In this document: one piece after another, positions 10,310 through 18,699 of the stretch
How the letters are laid out: each line of letters begins with the position of its first letter
Position numbering within the stretch: the first letter of the stretch is position 1
Assembly: GCA_944322345.1 (NCBI GenBank)
Contig: CALUOO010000009.1
Coordinates: 1-64,000, forward strand
Length of the DNA: 64,000 bases
Direction: 5' to 3'
Source of the DNA: an uncultured Bacteroides sp.
GTDB taxonomy: Bacteria > Bacteroidota > Bacteroidia > Bacteroidales > Bacteroidaceae
Translations under genes and position numbers: made by a program
The notes under the pieces: model-generated
Databases searched by the model: none
Told to the model about the DNA's origin: nothing
Seen by the model: the letters and a program-made list of their open reading frames with translations, nothing else

Positions 10310-10317
10310 CAAAGATA
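10310..10317 (-). promoter_or_regulatory. -7 promoter element for lepA
   Basis: The minus strand reads TATCTTTG, a full match to TAnnTTTG, 32 bp before the lepA ATG. The -33 region is not distinct. Confidence 0.5.
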
Positions 10318-10338
10318 GGTAAATGAGAGAAGATAAAA

Positions 10339-10378
10339 AAATGCGTTGATAACATTGTCGCAGTATATCAACGCATTT
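10339..10378. terminator. 13-bp stem terminator between DUF2582 gene and lepA
   Basis: AAATGCGTTGATA (10339-10351) pairs perfectly with its complement at 10366-10378. It lies just past the 3' end of the small winged-helix gene and upstream of the lepA promoter, so it insulates lepA. Confidence 0.65.
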
Positions 10379-10404
10379 TATTACTTAAAGTGAGCTTTTC
10401 GCAC

Positions 10405-10605
10405 TTAGATCAGCTTGATGAAGAGTTCACCTTCTTTTTCTGTAACAGAAAGTTTATCTTCTCTTAACAGCCAGCCAAGTCCGAGGAATAGATCCTTATC
10501 GACTAATTTGGTTGCTTTCTTTAATTGTTTGGCAGTCATACCTTCTGTGCCATTTAGTGTATTCCAGATTTTACCTGCAATTTCACCTGCTTTTTCTTTC
10601 AACAT
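10405..10605 (-). CDS. Small winged helix-turn-helix protein (DUF2582)
   Basis: I take the ATG at 10605, giving 66 residues that start MLKEKAGEIAGKIW. A longer in-frame start at 10638 adds only an AT-rich, unlikely 11-residue extension. The sequence has the pattern of a DUF2582 winged helix: a helix (AGKIWNTLNG), a recognition-like segment (TAKQLKKATKL) and a beta wing (LSVTEKEGELFIKLI). Such small proteins are common in Bacteroidetes; DNA binding is inferred from fold only and the targets are unknown. A -7 element (TATCTTTG on the minus strand, 10665-10672) lies 60 bp upstream. Confidence 0.8.
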   Translation of the reverse strand: MLKEKAGEIAGKIWNTLNGTEGMTAKQLKKATKLVDKDLFLGLGWLLREDKLSVTEKEGELFIKLI

Positions 10606-10664
10606 TTGGATAGAATTTTTAATTATACAATATGTCAATCTTATAGAATTCCCAATTACTGCGG

Positions 10665-10672
10665 CAAAGATA
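10665..10672 (-). promoter_or_regulatory. -7 promoter element for the DUF2582 gene
   Basis: The minus strand reads TATCTTTG, matching TAnnTTTG, upstream of the small winged-helix gene. No clear -33 box. Confidence 0.4.
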
Positions 10673-10804
10673 GTGGTTTTTCCATTACTATGTATCAGTA
10701 TGTCGTTTTTTTTGAAGATATTGGGAGAGACTGTTCCTAAGAAAGAACGGTGTATTAAAATTCTATGTCACTTTGTATAAAGCAATGCGATACGATGTGA
10801 AAAA

Positions 10805-10831
10805 CTATCTTTTGTTGCAATGAAAAGATAG
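10805..10831. terminator. Hairpin downstream of the C-GCAxxG-C-C gene
   Basis: CTATCTTTT (10805-10813) and AAAAGATAG (10823-10831) form a 9-bp stem directly after the minus-strand stop codon at 10834. Confidence 0.55.
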
Positions 10832-10833
10832 CT

Positions 10834-11295
10834 CTATTGGTGTGGATGCTGTTCGATATATTCAACCCATATTCGGGCTGCTTCTTCTACCATTTTTACA
10901 CAAGGTCTCTTTTTATAATATTGTGCGGTACGTTCTTCTGGAGTTGCAACAATAGGTTCTGTCTTTTTTAGTCCCAATAGTTCGTGGCATATCATTGAGC
11001 CATTTCTTCTTTTGAATTCTGCTGCTAGTTTTTGTACCAATGCATAGTTTGCAGCTTTTCCTTCCCGATCAGAAGCCTGCGTGGCTCCTGTTTCTAATCC
11101 TGCTAAGAGAAATAATCCACAGGCTGCTCCACATATCTCTCTCATTCGTCCGATACCCCCTCCGAATGACGCGCTCATTTTGAGGGCTTGCTCTTGGGTG
11201 AATCCATATAAGTCGGCAAATGCTGCCACTACTGATTGAGAACAGTTATATCCACTTTTAAATAATTCTACTGCTTTTTCTATTCTTTCTTCCAT
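10834..11295 (-). CDS. C-GCAxxG-C-C family protein
   Basis: The 153-residue protein contains the conserved cysteines that name this family: Cys18 in SGYNCSQSV, Cys55 and Cys59 in EICGAACG, Cys103 and Cys132. They are spaced as expected for a metal or redox site. The Gly-rich GGGIGR at 45-50 precedes the central motif. The family is often found near redox or metal genes in anaerobes, but its biochemical role is not established. A TACTTTTG -7 element lies on the minus strand at 11319-11326. The Nramp transporter gene is just upstream on the same strand. Confidence 0.85.
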   Translation of the reverse strand: MEERIEKAVELFKSGYNCSQSVVAAFADLYGFTQEQALKMSASFGGGIGRMREICGAACGLFLLAGLETGATQASDREGKAANYALVQKLAAEFKRRNGSMICHELLGLKKTEPIVATPEERTAQYYKKRPCVKMVEEAARIWVEYIEQHPHQ

Positions 11296-11318
11296 TACCG
11301 GTTAATATGATTAGAATG

Positions 11319-11326
11319 CAAAAGTA
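11319..11326 (-). promoter_or_regulatory. -7 promoter element for the C-GCAxxG-C-C gene
   Basis: The minus strand reads TACTTTTG 24 bp upstream of the start codon, so this gene can be transcribed separately from the Nramp gene. Confidence 0.45.
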
Positions 11327-11349
11327 CAAAAAGTATATTTATGATGTAC

Positions 11350-12603
11350 TTATGAAAATAATAACATAATGTTCAAAATGGATACAATGAACGCAATTGT
11401 ATATAGAATGAAACTGCTCCATCGGCTGTTGGCATATTTTCCCATTACTTTATGGGATGAAGTCAGGCTGACTTGAAGGAAGACAGTAAAGGGGAGTTGA
11501 ATACTGAGTATCATCTGTGAAATGATTAAACCTTTAAAGGGGTCATTAATGAAGAATATCATTAACAATGCAATACCTAGTGATAACAATACTCCAGCTT
11601 GCGAATGGCTGTCTTTAATGTGGTAGGATTCTCCAAATATACCTGCAAAAATAGAGCCGGCGGCCATTCCACTTGTAATGGTAGATGAAATTCCTGCCAT
11701 TAAAAGAGCTAGGGCGAATACAATAGCTGCATTGTTTCCGAGCAGCGGCTCTAGTAAGGATTTTGCTTGCTGTAGTTCATCAACTTGAATTTGATTTTGA
11801 AAAAAAGTAGCTGCAGCCAGCAATATCATAGCGCTGTTGATAGCCCATCCGATAATCATGGAGAATAGGGTATCAAATAATTCATATTTTAAAACTCTTT
11901 TAATAGAGCTGTCGTCCTTTTTATTGTATTCATGGCTTTGTATTACCTCTGAATGAAGAAATAAATTATGAGGCATTACGACTGCTCCCAACACGCTCAT
12001 GATGATTAACATACTTCCTGAAGGAAAAGAAGGAGTTGTCCAGCCTTTCATAGCGGCGGGCCAATCTATATCTACTAAAAATAATTCGTAGATAAACGAA
12101 AGGCCAATTACGGAGACGAATGCGATAATAGATCGTTCAATCTTTTTGTATGAATTTGTAAATAACATGATTATCACAAATGCGGTTGTTAATAAGGATC
12201 CCCAAATGATGGGAATATTTAGTAACATCTCAAGCGCAATAGCTCCTCCTAATATTTCTGCCAATGAAGTGGAAATAGAAGCTAATATAGCTGTTCCAAG
12301 AATGGGACGAGATACCCATTTGGGAGTATATTTGGTAGCTGCTTCTGATAAACAGAGTCCGGTGACAATACCTAAATGAGCTACATTGTGCTGGAGTATA
12401 ATTAACATAATAGTAGAAAGGGTCACTATCCATAGCAGGGAGTAACCAAAATCTGATCCTGCAGCGAAGTTGGAAGCCCAATTCCCTGGATCAATAAATC
12501 CAACTGTTACTAGAAGACCAGGACCAATGTATCTAAAAATATCTAATCCTCCTAAATATCGTTTGTGGTCTTTGCTTTTAAGATCTTGAATGATATTCTT
12601 CAT
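11350..12603 (-). CDS. mntH: Nramp-family divalent metal transporter (MntH-like)
   Basis: Nramp proteins take up Mn2+ or Fe2+ with protons across the inner membrane. The 417-residue protein has about 11 hydrophobic segments. The metal-site motif DPGN lies in TM1 at 38-41, and the TM6 motif MPHN at 210-213 supplies the methionine that selects transition metals over Mg2+ or Ca2+. The gene is preceded on the minus strand by a complete promoter, a tiny ORF and an intrinsic terminator (12670-12797), which suggests control by attenuation or a separate small RNA. Whether Mn or Fe is the substrate cannot be read from sequence. Confidence 0.92.
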   Translation of the reverse strand: MKNIIQDLKSKDHKRYLGGLDIFRYIGPGLLVTVGFIDPGNWASNFAAGSDFGYSLLWIVTLSTIMLIILQHNVAHLGIVTGLCLSEAATKYTPKWVSRPILGTAILASISTSLAEILGGAIALEMLLNIPIIWGSLLTTAFVIIMLFTNSYKKIERSIIAFVSVIGLSFIYELFLVDIDWPAAMKGWTTPSFPSGSMLIIMSVLGAVVMPHNLFLHSEVIQSHEYNKKDDSSIKRVLKYELFDTLFSMIIGWAINSAMILLAAATFFQNQIQVDELQQAKSLLEPLLGNNAAIVFALALLMAGISSTITSGMAAGSIFAGIFGESYHIKDSHSQAGVLLSLGIALLMIFFINDPFKGLIISQMILSIQLPFTVFLQVSLTSSHKVMGKYANSRWSSFILYTIAFIVSILNIMLLFS

Positions 12604-12669
12604 AAACGATGATTCTTTTTAGTCAGTGTATATTAATAACAGGTAAGAATTGTTTTGGTTTATGTATAT

Positions 12670-12753
12670 TTAAAAAATAACAGTGAGACAGGAATAAATA
12701 AAAAAGGAGTACCGCTGTACTCCAACCTTTGTTAACCTTAAATCTAATACCAT
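12670..12753 (-). CDS. Tiny leader ORF (27 codons) overlapping a terminator
   Basis: On the minus strand an ATG at 12753 opens a 27-residue frame beginning MVLDLRLTKVGVQRYSFF and ending at 12670. It starts a few bases after the predicted transcription start and runs straight through the terminator hairpin at 12706-12723. This layout is what a translation-coupled attenuator would look like. It could equally be a chance frame within a non-coding RNA. I recognise the peptide only vaguely as a recurring tiny Bacteroides frame. Confidence 0.35.
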   Translation of the reverse strand: MVLDLRLTKVGVQRYSFFIYSCLTVIF

Positions 12754-12797
12754 GAAAAACACGTTGCAAATATAGATATTCTTGTGGATTTGGCAAA
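12699..12797 (-). ncRNA. Leader or small RNA with its own promoter and terminator, upstream of mntH
   Basis: On the minus strand a TTTG -33 box (12797-12794) and a TATATTTG -7 box (12774-12767) are 19 bp apart, the ideal Bacteroides spacing. Transcription would start near 12760. A hairpin with a 7-bp GGAGTAC/GTACTCC stem and CGCT loop (12706-12723) then occurs, followed in the minus direction by a run of T. A roughly 60-nt RNA would result unless transcription reads on into mntH, about 95 bp further. Confidence 0.6.
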
Positions 12798-12884
12798 TTG
12801 TTTAGGAGTAAAATGTGTGTTTTATAACATATTTTATATAATGTATGCGGCATATTTGGTTCCTTTAATGGTTTAAGAAACTAA

Positions 12885-12938
12885 TTCTTTCTTTTTTAAG
12901 AAAGAAACATCTTATCTTTACACACGTTTAGATAAGAT
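12885..12938. promoter_or_regulatory. Two inverted repeats over the promoter of the SDR gene, operator-like
   Basis: TTCTTTCTT/AAGAAAGAA form a 9-bp inverted repeat with a 4-base centre at 12885-12906. A second pair, ATCTTATCT (12909-12917) and AGATAAGAT (12930-12938), is also perfect and contains a TATCTTTA -7-like element at 12913-12920. The first palindrome falls where a -33 box would be. This layout fits a repressor site controlling the downstream gene. Confidence 0.45.
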
Positions 12939-12963
12939 GATTTATAATTAATCTTTGAGGTTT

Positions 12964-13989
12964 ATGAAAGTATTATTTATTGGTGGCACAGGAACTATAA
13001 GTACTGATGTTGTACGTTTGTCGCAGGAGAGAGGGTGGGAGATAACACTACTTAATCGTGGTAACAAAAAATCTCCAGAGGGAGTAAATAATATTGTGGT
13101 CGATATGGCTGATGAGGCTGGGGTTGAAAAGGCATTAGGTCATTTATGTTTTGATGTAGTGGCTCAATTCATTGGCTATACGGCCGAAGATGCGAAACGT
13201 GATATTCGCCTATTTCGTACACGTGCAAAGCAATATATTTTTATAAGCAGTGCATCTGCTTATCAGAAACCTTTAGCTGATGCATTGATTACAGAAAGTA
13301 CACCACTGCGAAATCCTTATTGGAAGTATTCGAGGAACAAAATTGCTGCGGAAGAGGTGCTGATGAAAGCTTATCAAGAGGAAGGATTCCCTGTAACAAT
13401 AGTGCGTCCTAGTCATACATATAACGGAACAAAAGCGATGGTTGCTTTGCATGGGAAAAAAGGAAATTGGCAGACGTTACAGAGGATATTGGATGGAAAG
13501 CCAATAATTATTCCCGGTGATGGAACGTCGCTTTGGACACTAACTCATTCAAGTGATTTTGCTAAAGCATATGTTGGATTAATGGGAAATCCTCATGCTA
13601 TTGGGCATGCTTTCCATATTACTAGTGATGAGAGTATGACGTGGAATCAGATTTATGAGATTATTGCAGATACATTGGGGAAAACGTTAAATGCTTTACA
13701 CGTATCATCCGATTTTTTGGCACGGCATAGTGGGCCGTATGATTTTACCGGGGAATTACTTGGAGATAAGGCCAATACGGTGAAGTTTGACAATTCAAAA
13801 GTGAAACGTCTGATTCCTGATTTTGTATGTACAGTTTCTATGGCAGAAGGACAACGGAATGCGGTAAGATATATGCTTACTCATCCGGAGATGCAAACGC
13901 TAGATCCTGAGTTTGATGAATGGTGTGATCAGATCGTTGCTGCACAGCTTGCGGCCGATGCAGCATTCGACGCTTTAAAAAATAAGTAA
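12964..13989 (+). CDS. NAD-dependent epimerase/dehydratase-family (extended SDR) protein
   Basis: I use the ATG at 12964, giving 341 residues starting MKVLFIGGTGTIS. The glycine-rich nucleotide motif GGTGTIS is at the N-terminus, and the catalytic Tyr-Lys pair appears as YSRNK. The sequence resembles the CSP41/isoflavone-reductase-like side of the extended SDR group more than dedicated UDP-sugar epimerases, so the substrate is unknown. It converges with rmuC, with only 2 bp between the stop codons and no visible terminator. The promoter region carries two operator-like inverted repeats. Confidence 0.8.
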   Translation: MKVLFIGGTGTISTDVVRLSQERGWEITLLNRGNKKSPEGVNNIVVDMADEAGVEKALGHLCFDVVAQFIGYTAEDAKRDIRLFRTRAKQYIFISSASAYQKPLADALITESTPLRNPYWKYSRNKIAAEEVLMKAYQEEGFPVTIVRPSHTYNGTKAMVALHGKKGNWQTLQRILDGKPIIIPGDGTSLWTLTHSSDFAKAYVGLMGNPHAIGHAFHITSDESMTWNQIYEIIADTLGKTLNALHVSSDFLARHSGPYDFTGELLGDKANTVKFDNSKVKRLIPDFVCTVSMAEGQRNAVRYMLTHPEMQTLDPEFDEWCDQIVAAQLAADAAFDALKNK

Positions 13990-13991
13990 TT

Positions 13992-15218
13992 TTACTCATC
14001 ATCCAAATCCTCAAGGGGGAGTAGCTTTCGACTCTCTTCTTGAGGTAGCTGCTCCACCTGACGCAGTTTCCGCTCAATAGCACGAGTGCGTTTACCAATT
14101 ACTTCTTCTAATTGATCTCCGGCATTTTGTAGGTTTTTTTGTACTTTTTCCAACAATCCGCCAAACTTACCAAATTCGGTCTTTACAGCTCCTAACACAC
14201 TCCAAACTTCGCTGGTGCGTTTCTGAATGGCAAGTGTACGGAACCCCATTTGAAGGCTGTTAAGGATAGCACCAAGTGTGGTAGGACCTGTCACCACAAT
14301 TTTGTAATCTTTTTGGAGACTTTCTACCAGTGTTGTACGGCGAATCACTTCGGCATATATACTTTCGAATGGAAGAAACATAATAGCGAAGTCGGTAGTA
14401 AATGGTGGGTCGACATATTTATCATGTATATCTCGTGCCATCTTTTTGATAGTAGATTCAAGCTGTTTTCCTGACGATTCGATAAGGGTTGTATCGCCTG
14501 CTTCATAGGCATCGTAGTATTGTTCGTATACGTCTTTAGGGAATTTTGCATCAATAGGCAGATAAACGACTTCGTTTGCATTTTCTTTTCCCGGCAGGCG
14601 AATGGCAAATTCCACAAACTCAGTTCCATTCTTTTTTGTTTTCACATTAGAATCATATTGTTCAGGGCTCATGATCTGTTCCAATAGTGCTCCTAATTGT
14701 ACTTCACCGAATGTACCGCGCATTTTGACATTGCTTAGCACTTTTTTCAGTCCGCCTACGTCTTGTGCTAATGATTTCATTTCTCCTAATCCTTTTTGTA
14801 CATTTTCCAATTGTGAGCGGACTATTTCGAATGACTGTCCGATGCGTTCGTTTAGTGTTTTTTGTAGTTTTTCCTCTACCATCAGGCGCATGTCATCCAG
14901 ACGTTTTTCGGTAGAATGTATTAAAGAGTCTTGTTGTTTGGCCAAAGTGTCAAACTTTTGTCGTTGCAATTCGGCTGTTGTTAGCATATTCTTATGCAGA
15001 GCGTCTTGCAGTTGCTGTATGTTTTGGCTTAATGTCTGCATTATTTCCATACGTAGCTCACGTATACTGTGGCTTAATTCTTCGCGATTCTCCTGCATCT
15101 GTTGGCGGATGTTGGCTTGGAGCTGCTCGTTGGCGACACGTTGGTTTCCTTTGGCTATTAGCAGTATAAGAATGGCTACTGCTATGAAAAGGATAGCGAT
15201 TAATAATACGATTTCCAT
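13992..15218 (-). CDS. rmuC: DNA recombination protein RmuC
   Basis: The 408-residue protein has an N-terminal membrane segment (about 3-22), a long coiled coil rich in Gln, Glu and Arg (about 30-145), and the conserved RmuC nuclease-like domain (about 160-370) with segments such as LPIDAKFP and PTTLGAILNSLQMGFR. RmuC limits recombination between inverted repeats; the domain is distantly related to restriction endonucleases. Its ATG overlaps the map stop codon (TAATG), so translation is probably coupled. The acidic end is short and variable. Confidence 0.93.
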   Translation of the reverse strand: MEIVLLIAILFIAVAILILLIAKGNQRVANEQLQANIRQQMQENREELSHSIRELRMEIMQTLSQNIQQLQDALHKNMLTTAELQRQKFDTLAKQQDSLIHSTEKRLDDMRLMVEEKLQKTLNERIGQSFEIVRSQLENVQKGLGEMKSLAQDVGGLKKVLSNVKMRGTFGEVQLGALLEQIMSPEQYDSNVKTKKNGTEFVEFAIRLPGKENANEVVYLPIDAKFPKDVYEQYYDAYEAGDTTLIESSGKQLESTIKKMARDIHDKYVDPPFTTDFAIMFLPFESIYAEVIRRTTLVESLQKDYKIVVTGPTTLGAILNSLQMGFRTLAIQKRTSEVWSVLGAVKTEFGKFGGLLEKVQKNLQNAGDQLEEVIGKRTRAIERKLRQVEQLPQEESRKLLPLEDLDDE

Positions 15219-16072
15219 TAGTAAGTTAGTATTTCATTTCCGGTTTCGGTAATCAGAATCATGTTTTCCCATTGTGCGGATGGTAGTCCATCGTCGGTTA
15301 GCACTGTCCAGCCATCGGCCTCATCAACATATACATGAAATTTCCCCATGTTGATCATTGGTTCGATGGTAAATGTCATGCCGGGAACGATTAACATTCC
15401 GGTATTGCGTCGTCCAAAATGGTTGACGTCGGGAATTTCGTGGAATTTTATTCCGACACCATGTCCGCAAAGATCACGTACCACACTGTAGCCGTTTTTT
15501 TCTGCATGCTCTTGTATGGCCGCTCCTATATCACCTAAGCGTTTCCACGGTTGTGCTTCGGCAATTCCGATTTCCATACATTCTTTGGTCACTTCTACTA
15601 AACGACGCATTTCGGGGCTGACATCACCAATCATAAACATGCGTGATGCATCAGAGTAGTAGCCTTTGTAAATAGTGGATACATCGATGTTGATGATATC
15701 GCCGCTGTGCAAGATCTCTTTAGAATTGGGAATGCCGTGACAGACAACGTCGTTGATGCTGGTGCATACGCTTTTGGGATATCCTTCGTAGTTGAGAGGT
15801 GCCGGAATGGCTCCGTGGTCGGTTGTAAACTGATAAACCATACGGTCGATTTCTTCAGTAGACATCCCTTCGTGAATGTTAGTTGCGACGTAATCCAATA
15901 ATGCAGTATTTATTTTGGCGCTTTCGCGGATACCTTCGATCTGTTCAGGGGTACGTAAAATTTTACGGGGTGGTGTTTTGATACCCATCTTGCGGTATAG
16001 TTGTATTTTTTCTTCGGTCTCGTTTGAGTAGCTGGAAGGTGTAAATCTTCCTCCTTTCATGAAATTCTTCAT
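15218..16072 (-). CDS. map: Type I methionine aminopeptidase
   Basis: Map removes the initiator methionine. I choose the ATG at 16072 (284 residues, starting MKNFMKGGRF) over a TTG 33 bases upstream. The metal ligands are visible: Asp in NIDVSTIYKGYYSDAS (both family aspartates), His in CGHGVG, Glu in TIEPMI and the last Glu near the C-terminus (QWENMILITETG). The substrate-pocket His is in VVCHGIP. The N-terminal 35 residues are an extension relative to the minimal enzyme. A TAACTTTG -7 element lies at 16103-16110 on the minus strand. The gene overlaps rmuC by one base. Confidence 0.95.
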   Translation of the reverse strand: MKNFMKGGRFTPSSYSNETEEKIQLYRKMGIKTPPRKILRTPEQIEGIRESAKINTALLDYVATNIHEGMSTEEIDRMVYQFTTDHGAIPAPLNYEGYPKSVCTSINDVVCHGIPNSKEILHSGDIINIDVSTIYKGYYSDASRMFMIGDVSPEMRRLVEVTKECMEIGIAEAQPWKRLGDIGAAIQEHAEKNGYSVVRDLCGHGVGIKFHEIPDVNHFGRRNTGMLIVPGMTFTIEPMINMGKFHVYVDEADGWTVLTDDGLPSAQWENMILITETGNEILTY

Positions 16073-16526
16073 AGATTCAGAATGTTTTTTGAGTTCGGGG
16101 GGCAAAGTTACAATATTATGAGGTAAGCTAAGAATCCATCAGGCGAAATTTTCCAATGATGGAGATATGTAGATGTTTCTTCAAATAGGCTTTCTGTGTA
16201 TGCTGTTTTTCCAGATAGTTTTTTAGATAATAAGTATGTATTTAAATAGTAGACACTTAATCTCTATACGTATTTTCTGAAGGAAATGTTTAAAAAGATA
16301 ATTTCTGGGTTGCTTTATTTTGGTAATTAGATTGAAAAAGTGCCTTTCTAACTTAAATATTAGAAGAAAGATACTAAAAAATCATATTTCCCAATGCAAA
16401 TGAATTAGAAAACTACTTTTTTATGATAAGAATATGTAGATCAGACAACAGCTTTAGTTATCTGTCTATAGAAAAAAGTTTCCAGCTCAACTTGCATTAC
16501 TTGCCAGAGGTTTCTGAAGAGGTATT
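16073..16526. other. 454-bp AT-rich spacer
   Basis: This lies between the 3' end of the radical SAM gene and map. It contains the map -7 element (16103-16110). I find no credible gene, RNA structure or long repeat in the rest. A plus-strand frame at 16423-16644 is a shadow of the radical SAM gene. Confidence 0.5.
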
Positions 16527-18170
16527 TTACAGATCGTATGCCTTGAAGGTTGGTTTTGGACTCTGTATGTCTGTTTCGAATCCATACCAATATCCGTGTC
16601 CAAAGTCATCAGTGGGAAGAAAGCAGAGTCGCATTCGTTCGTGATAGTATCCATAAACTATTGTCCATTGTTTTGGAGGAATCTGGTGCTTGGTACGTAC
16701 TTTTTCAGCCGGTGTTTTTTTCAGAGACATACCAGCTTCTATCCATGCAAGACTGACAGAAGTGAGATGGTCGGGATAATTCACTTTACAGAATTCATAG
16801 AGGATGAGGCCTCGACGTTCGAGGCTTAGGGGGGTATCAATGATGCCTGCTTCGACTAGATATGTCAGTAGGCGGTGTAAGAAATCGGGCTTATCCAATA
16901 GCAGTGTTCGTGTAATGGCATGCCATGCTGGTGCATTGTAGAATCCGTCGAGCAGTCGTGACAGATGCCGTGCGGTTTGCAAATCATCGGGAGTCATTTC
17001 GTTGGTTGCCAAAACTTCGTAGGGGGGGAAAGGGGAGTAGCGGATTCCCAGTTCATTGGCACAGCGACGCATTTCGGTTCCCGGCAATAATTTAAGTGAT
17101 TCCAATTGGATTTCTTTTGCACCAAAGGTGGCTAGCGCACGTGTATCTTCGAAGATTTCCGTCAAATAATAGAGAGGAAGACCTGCTATCAGATCGGCAT
17201 GTGTTTCCATATTAGAAAGGGAGCATAGATAGCTGAGTCCAGTCAATGCGTCTTCCAGTTGTCCTATACGTCTACTTTTTGCTAATACGGAAGCACGAAG
17301 GCTCTGAATACCTGCCTCCAGATGTAATAATCCTTTAGGAAGAGTGGCAAATTGTTGTTTTAGTTCATCGGATAGAAGAGCTGGGTGAATTTCCAGGTGA
17401 AAGCAAATGTCGGGATAGTGTTGAAAAATGCGGAATAGTTCGGTTGCTCTATGCGGATTGTAATTAAATGTACGGTCGAGCATGCGGATGTTTCGGATAC
17501 CGTGCTGGTGAATGTTATCTATTCTCCGTTCGATGGTTTCGATAGGCAGAGTACGGATAGGTTTTTCGCCTCCGCTGACACAGAAAGCACAAGTATTAAA
17601 ACATCCACGCGTAGTCTCCAATTGTACGAAAGGTTTGTCCCAATTGAAGAATGGGCTTTCTTCCGGTGCAATAAGTGAGGCAAAATCACGAACGCGGGCT
17701 ATGCCGTTGTCCTGATACATACCATTGCTGTCTATATAGCAGAAGCCTTCCATTTTTCTGCATTCATCTGTTTTCTTTTGACGGCTTTTTAGCCATTGGG
17801 GAAATATCTCTTCTCCTTCGCCTCTGAACACAAATTCGATAAATGGATTTCTGCGTAGAAACTCTTCATTATTGCCTAGAAATTCAGGACCTCCAAGTAC
17901 GATACAGCAATGAGGCAGTAGAGCTTTACTGCGTGACAGTATGTGCATCAGTACTTCATGATTGAACAGCCAGCAGGTAGAGGCAATGATGTCAGGATTT
18001 AGGGTATGAATGCGGCGAACGATGTCACCAATGTTTTCGTTGATGGTAGCAGATACCACTAGCCATTCTATCGTTGTATCGTCCATCATTTGAGCATGTA
18101 ATGCAGGCAGTGCTAGTGACGAGTGCGCATAAGAGCTGTTTAAATCGATCCAAAGGAGTTTCATATTCAT
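16527..18170 (-). CDS. B12-binding radical SAM protein (DUF4080 type)
   Basis: The 547-residue protein begins with a cobalamin-binding-like domain (about 3-130, with VLGGPEF at 91-97). A radical SAM domain follows, its 4Fe-4S cysteines arranged as Cys190, Cys194 and Cys197 in GCFNTCAFC. The C-terminal part resembles DUF4080. This architecture is shared by anaerobic enzymes that perform methylations or rearrangements; the cobalamin domain lacks an obvious DxHxxG motif, so it may bind B12 base-off only weakly or not at all. No pathway neighbour points to the substrate. A TACCTTTG -7 element (18185-18192, minus) is close to the start. Confidence 0.85.
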   Translation of the reverse strand: MNMKLLWIDLNSSYAHSSLALPALHAQMMDDTTIEWLVVSATINENIGDIVRRIHTLNPDIIASTCWLFNHEVLMHILSRSKALLPHCCIVLGGPEFLGNNEEFLRRNPFIEFVFRGEGEEIFPQWLKSRQKKTDECRKMEGFCYIDSNGMYQDNGIARVRDFASLIAPEESPFFNWDKPFVQLETTRGCFNTCAFCVSGGEKPIRTLPIETIERRIDNIHQHGIRNIRMLDRTFNYNPHRATELFRIFQHYPDICFHLEIHPALLSDELKQQFATLPKGLLHLEAGIQSLRASVLAKSRRIGQLEDALTGLSYLCSLSNMETHADLIAGLPLYYLTEIFEDTRALATFGAKEIQLESLKLLPGTEMRRCANELGIRYSPFPPYEVLATNEMTPDDLQTARHLSRLLDGFYNAPAWHAITRTLLLDKPDFLHRLLTYLVEAGIIDTPLSLERRGLILYEFCKVNYPDHLTSVSLAWIEAGMSLKKTPAEKVRTKHQIPPKQWTIVYGYYHERMRLCFLPTDDFGHGYWYGFETDIQSPKPTFKAYDL

Positions 18171-18184
18171 TTCTAAGATTTTTG

Positions 18185-18242
18185 CAAAGGTAAGAAAAAC
18201 CAGTGTCCGGCAGGATAGATAAAATAAAAAACACTATTTTTG
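18185..18242. promoter_or_regulatory. Divergent promoter pair
   Basis: A minus-strand TACCTTTG (18185-18192) faces the radical SAM gene, and a plus-strand TATTTTTG (18235-18242) faces the small lipoprotein gene. Both match the -7 consensus TAnnTTTG; -33 boxes are weak. Confidence 0.5.
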
Positions 18243-18275
18243 TGGCAAACGGTACAAATTTTAAAATATATCAGA

Positions 18276-18686
18276 ATGAAAACAATGAGACAATATGCGA
18301 GTATACTGCTGATCGGAGTATTGTTAATCTCTTTAGTAGGATGTAGCGACGATGAGGAAGAATTGGAATACGAACTTTATGGTCGTACATGGGTAGGTGA
18401 TATCGGAATGACTTCTCATGACGGCTTTCCTCTTTATAGTGAGTTTCATTTTAATCCGGACGGCTTTGGAGAAGAGTATCAGTATTATAGAGGAGGCGAC
18501 TTCTACGATCGTTTTACATTCCGTTGGTATCGTGAAAATCCTTATAACAACAACTTAGTGCTTGATTATGGTAACTTTGGTATTTCATATATGGATGATG
18601 TACATGTAGGGCGTAATATTATGACTGGTATTTTCTATATAGATGAATATGCTCCGGGATTTCCATTCACTCTTGAAATGTGGTGA
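18276..18686 (+). CDS. Small lipoprotein of unknown function
   Basis: From the ATG at 18276 the product has 136 residues. It starts with a signal peptide and a lipobox: LLISLVGC followed by SDDEEELE. Acidic residues directly after the cysteine are common in Bacteroides surface lipoproteins. The rest is rich in Tyr, Phe and Asp, which suggests a small beta-sheet domain. I do not recognise the family. It stands alone with its own -7 element (TATTTTTG) 34 bp upstream of the ATG. Confidence 0.75.
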   Translation: MKTMRQYASILLIGVLLISLVGCSDDEEELEYELYGRTWVGDIGMTSHDGFPLYSEFHFNPDGFGEEYQYYRGGDFYDRFTFRWYRENPYNNNLVLDYGNFGISYMDDVHVGRNIMTGIFYIDEYAPGFPFTLEMW

Positions 18687-18699
18687 TGTATTATGAAGA

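Noticed and set aside
12604-12963. yybP-ykoY manganese riboswitch ahead of the Nramp gene
   Set aside because: The leader lacks the paired conserved loops of that class; only one terminator-like hairpin is visible.
16423-16644. 73-residue plus-strand frame
   Set aside because: Overlaps the end of the radical SAM gene in antisense; the upstream part is AT-rich spacer.
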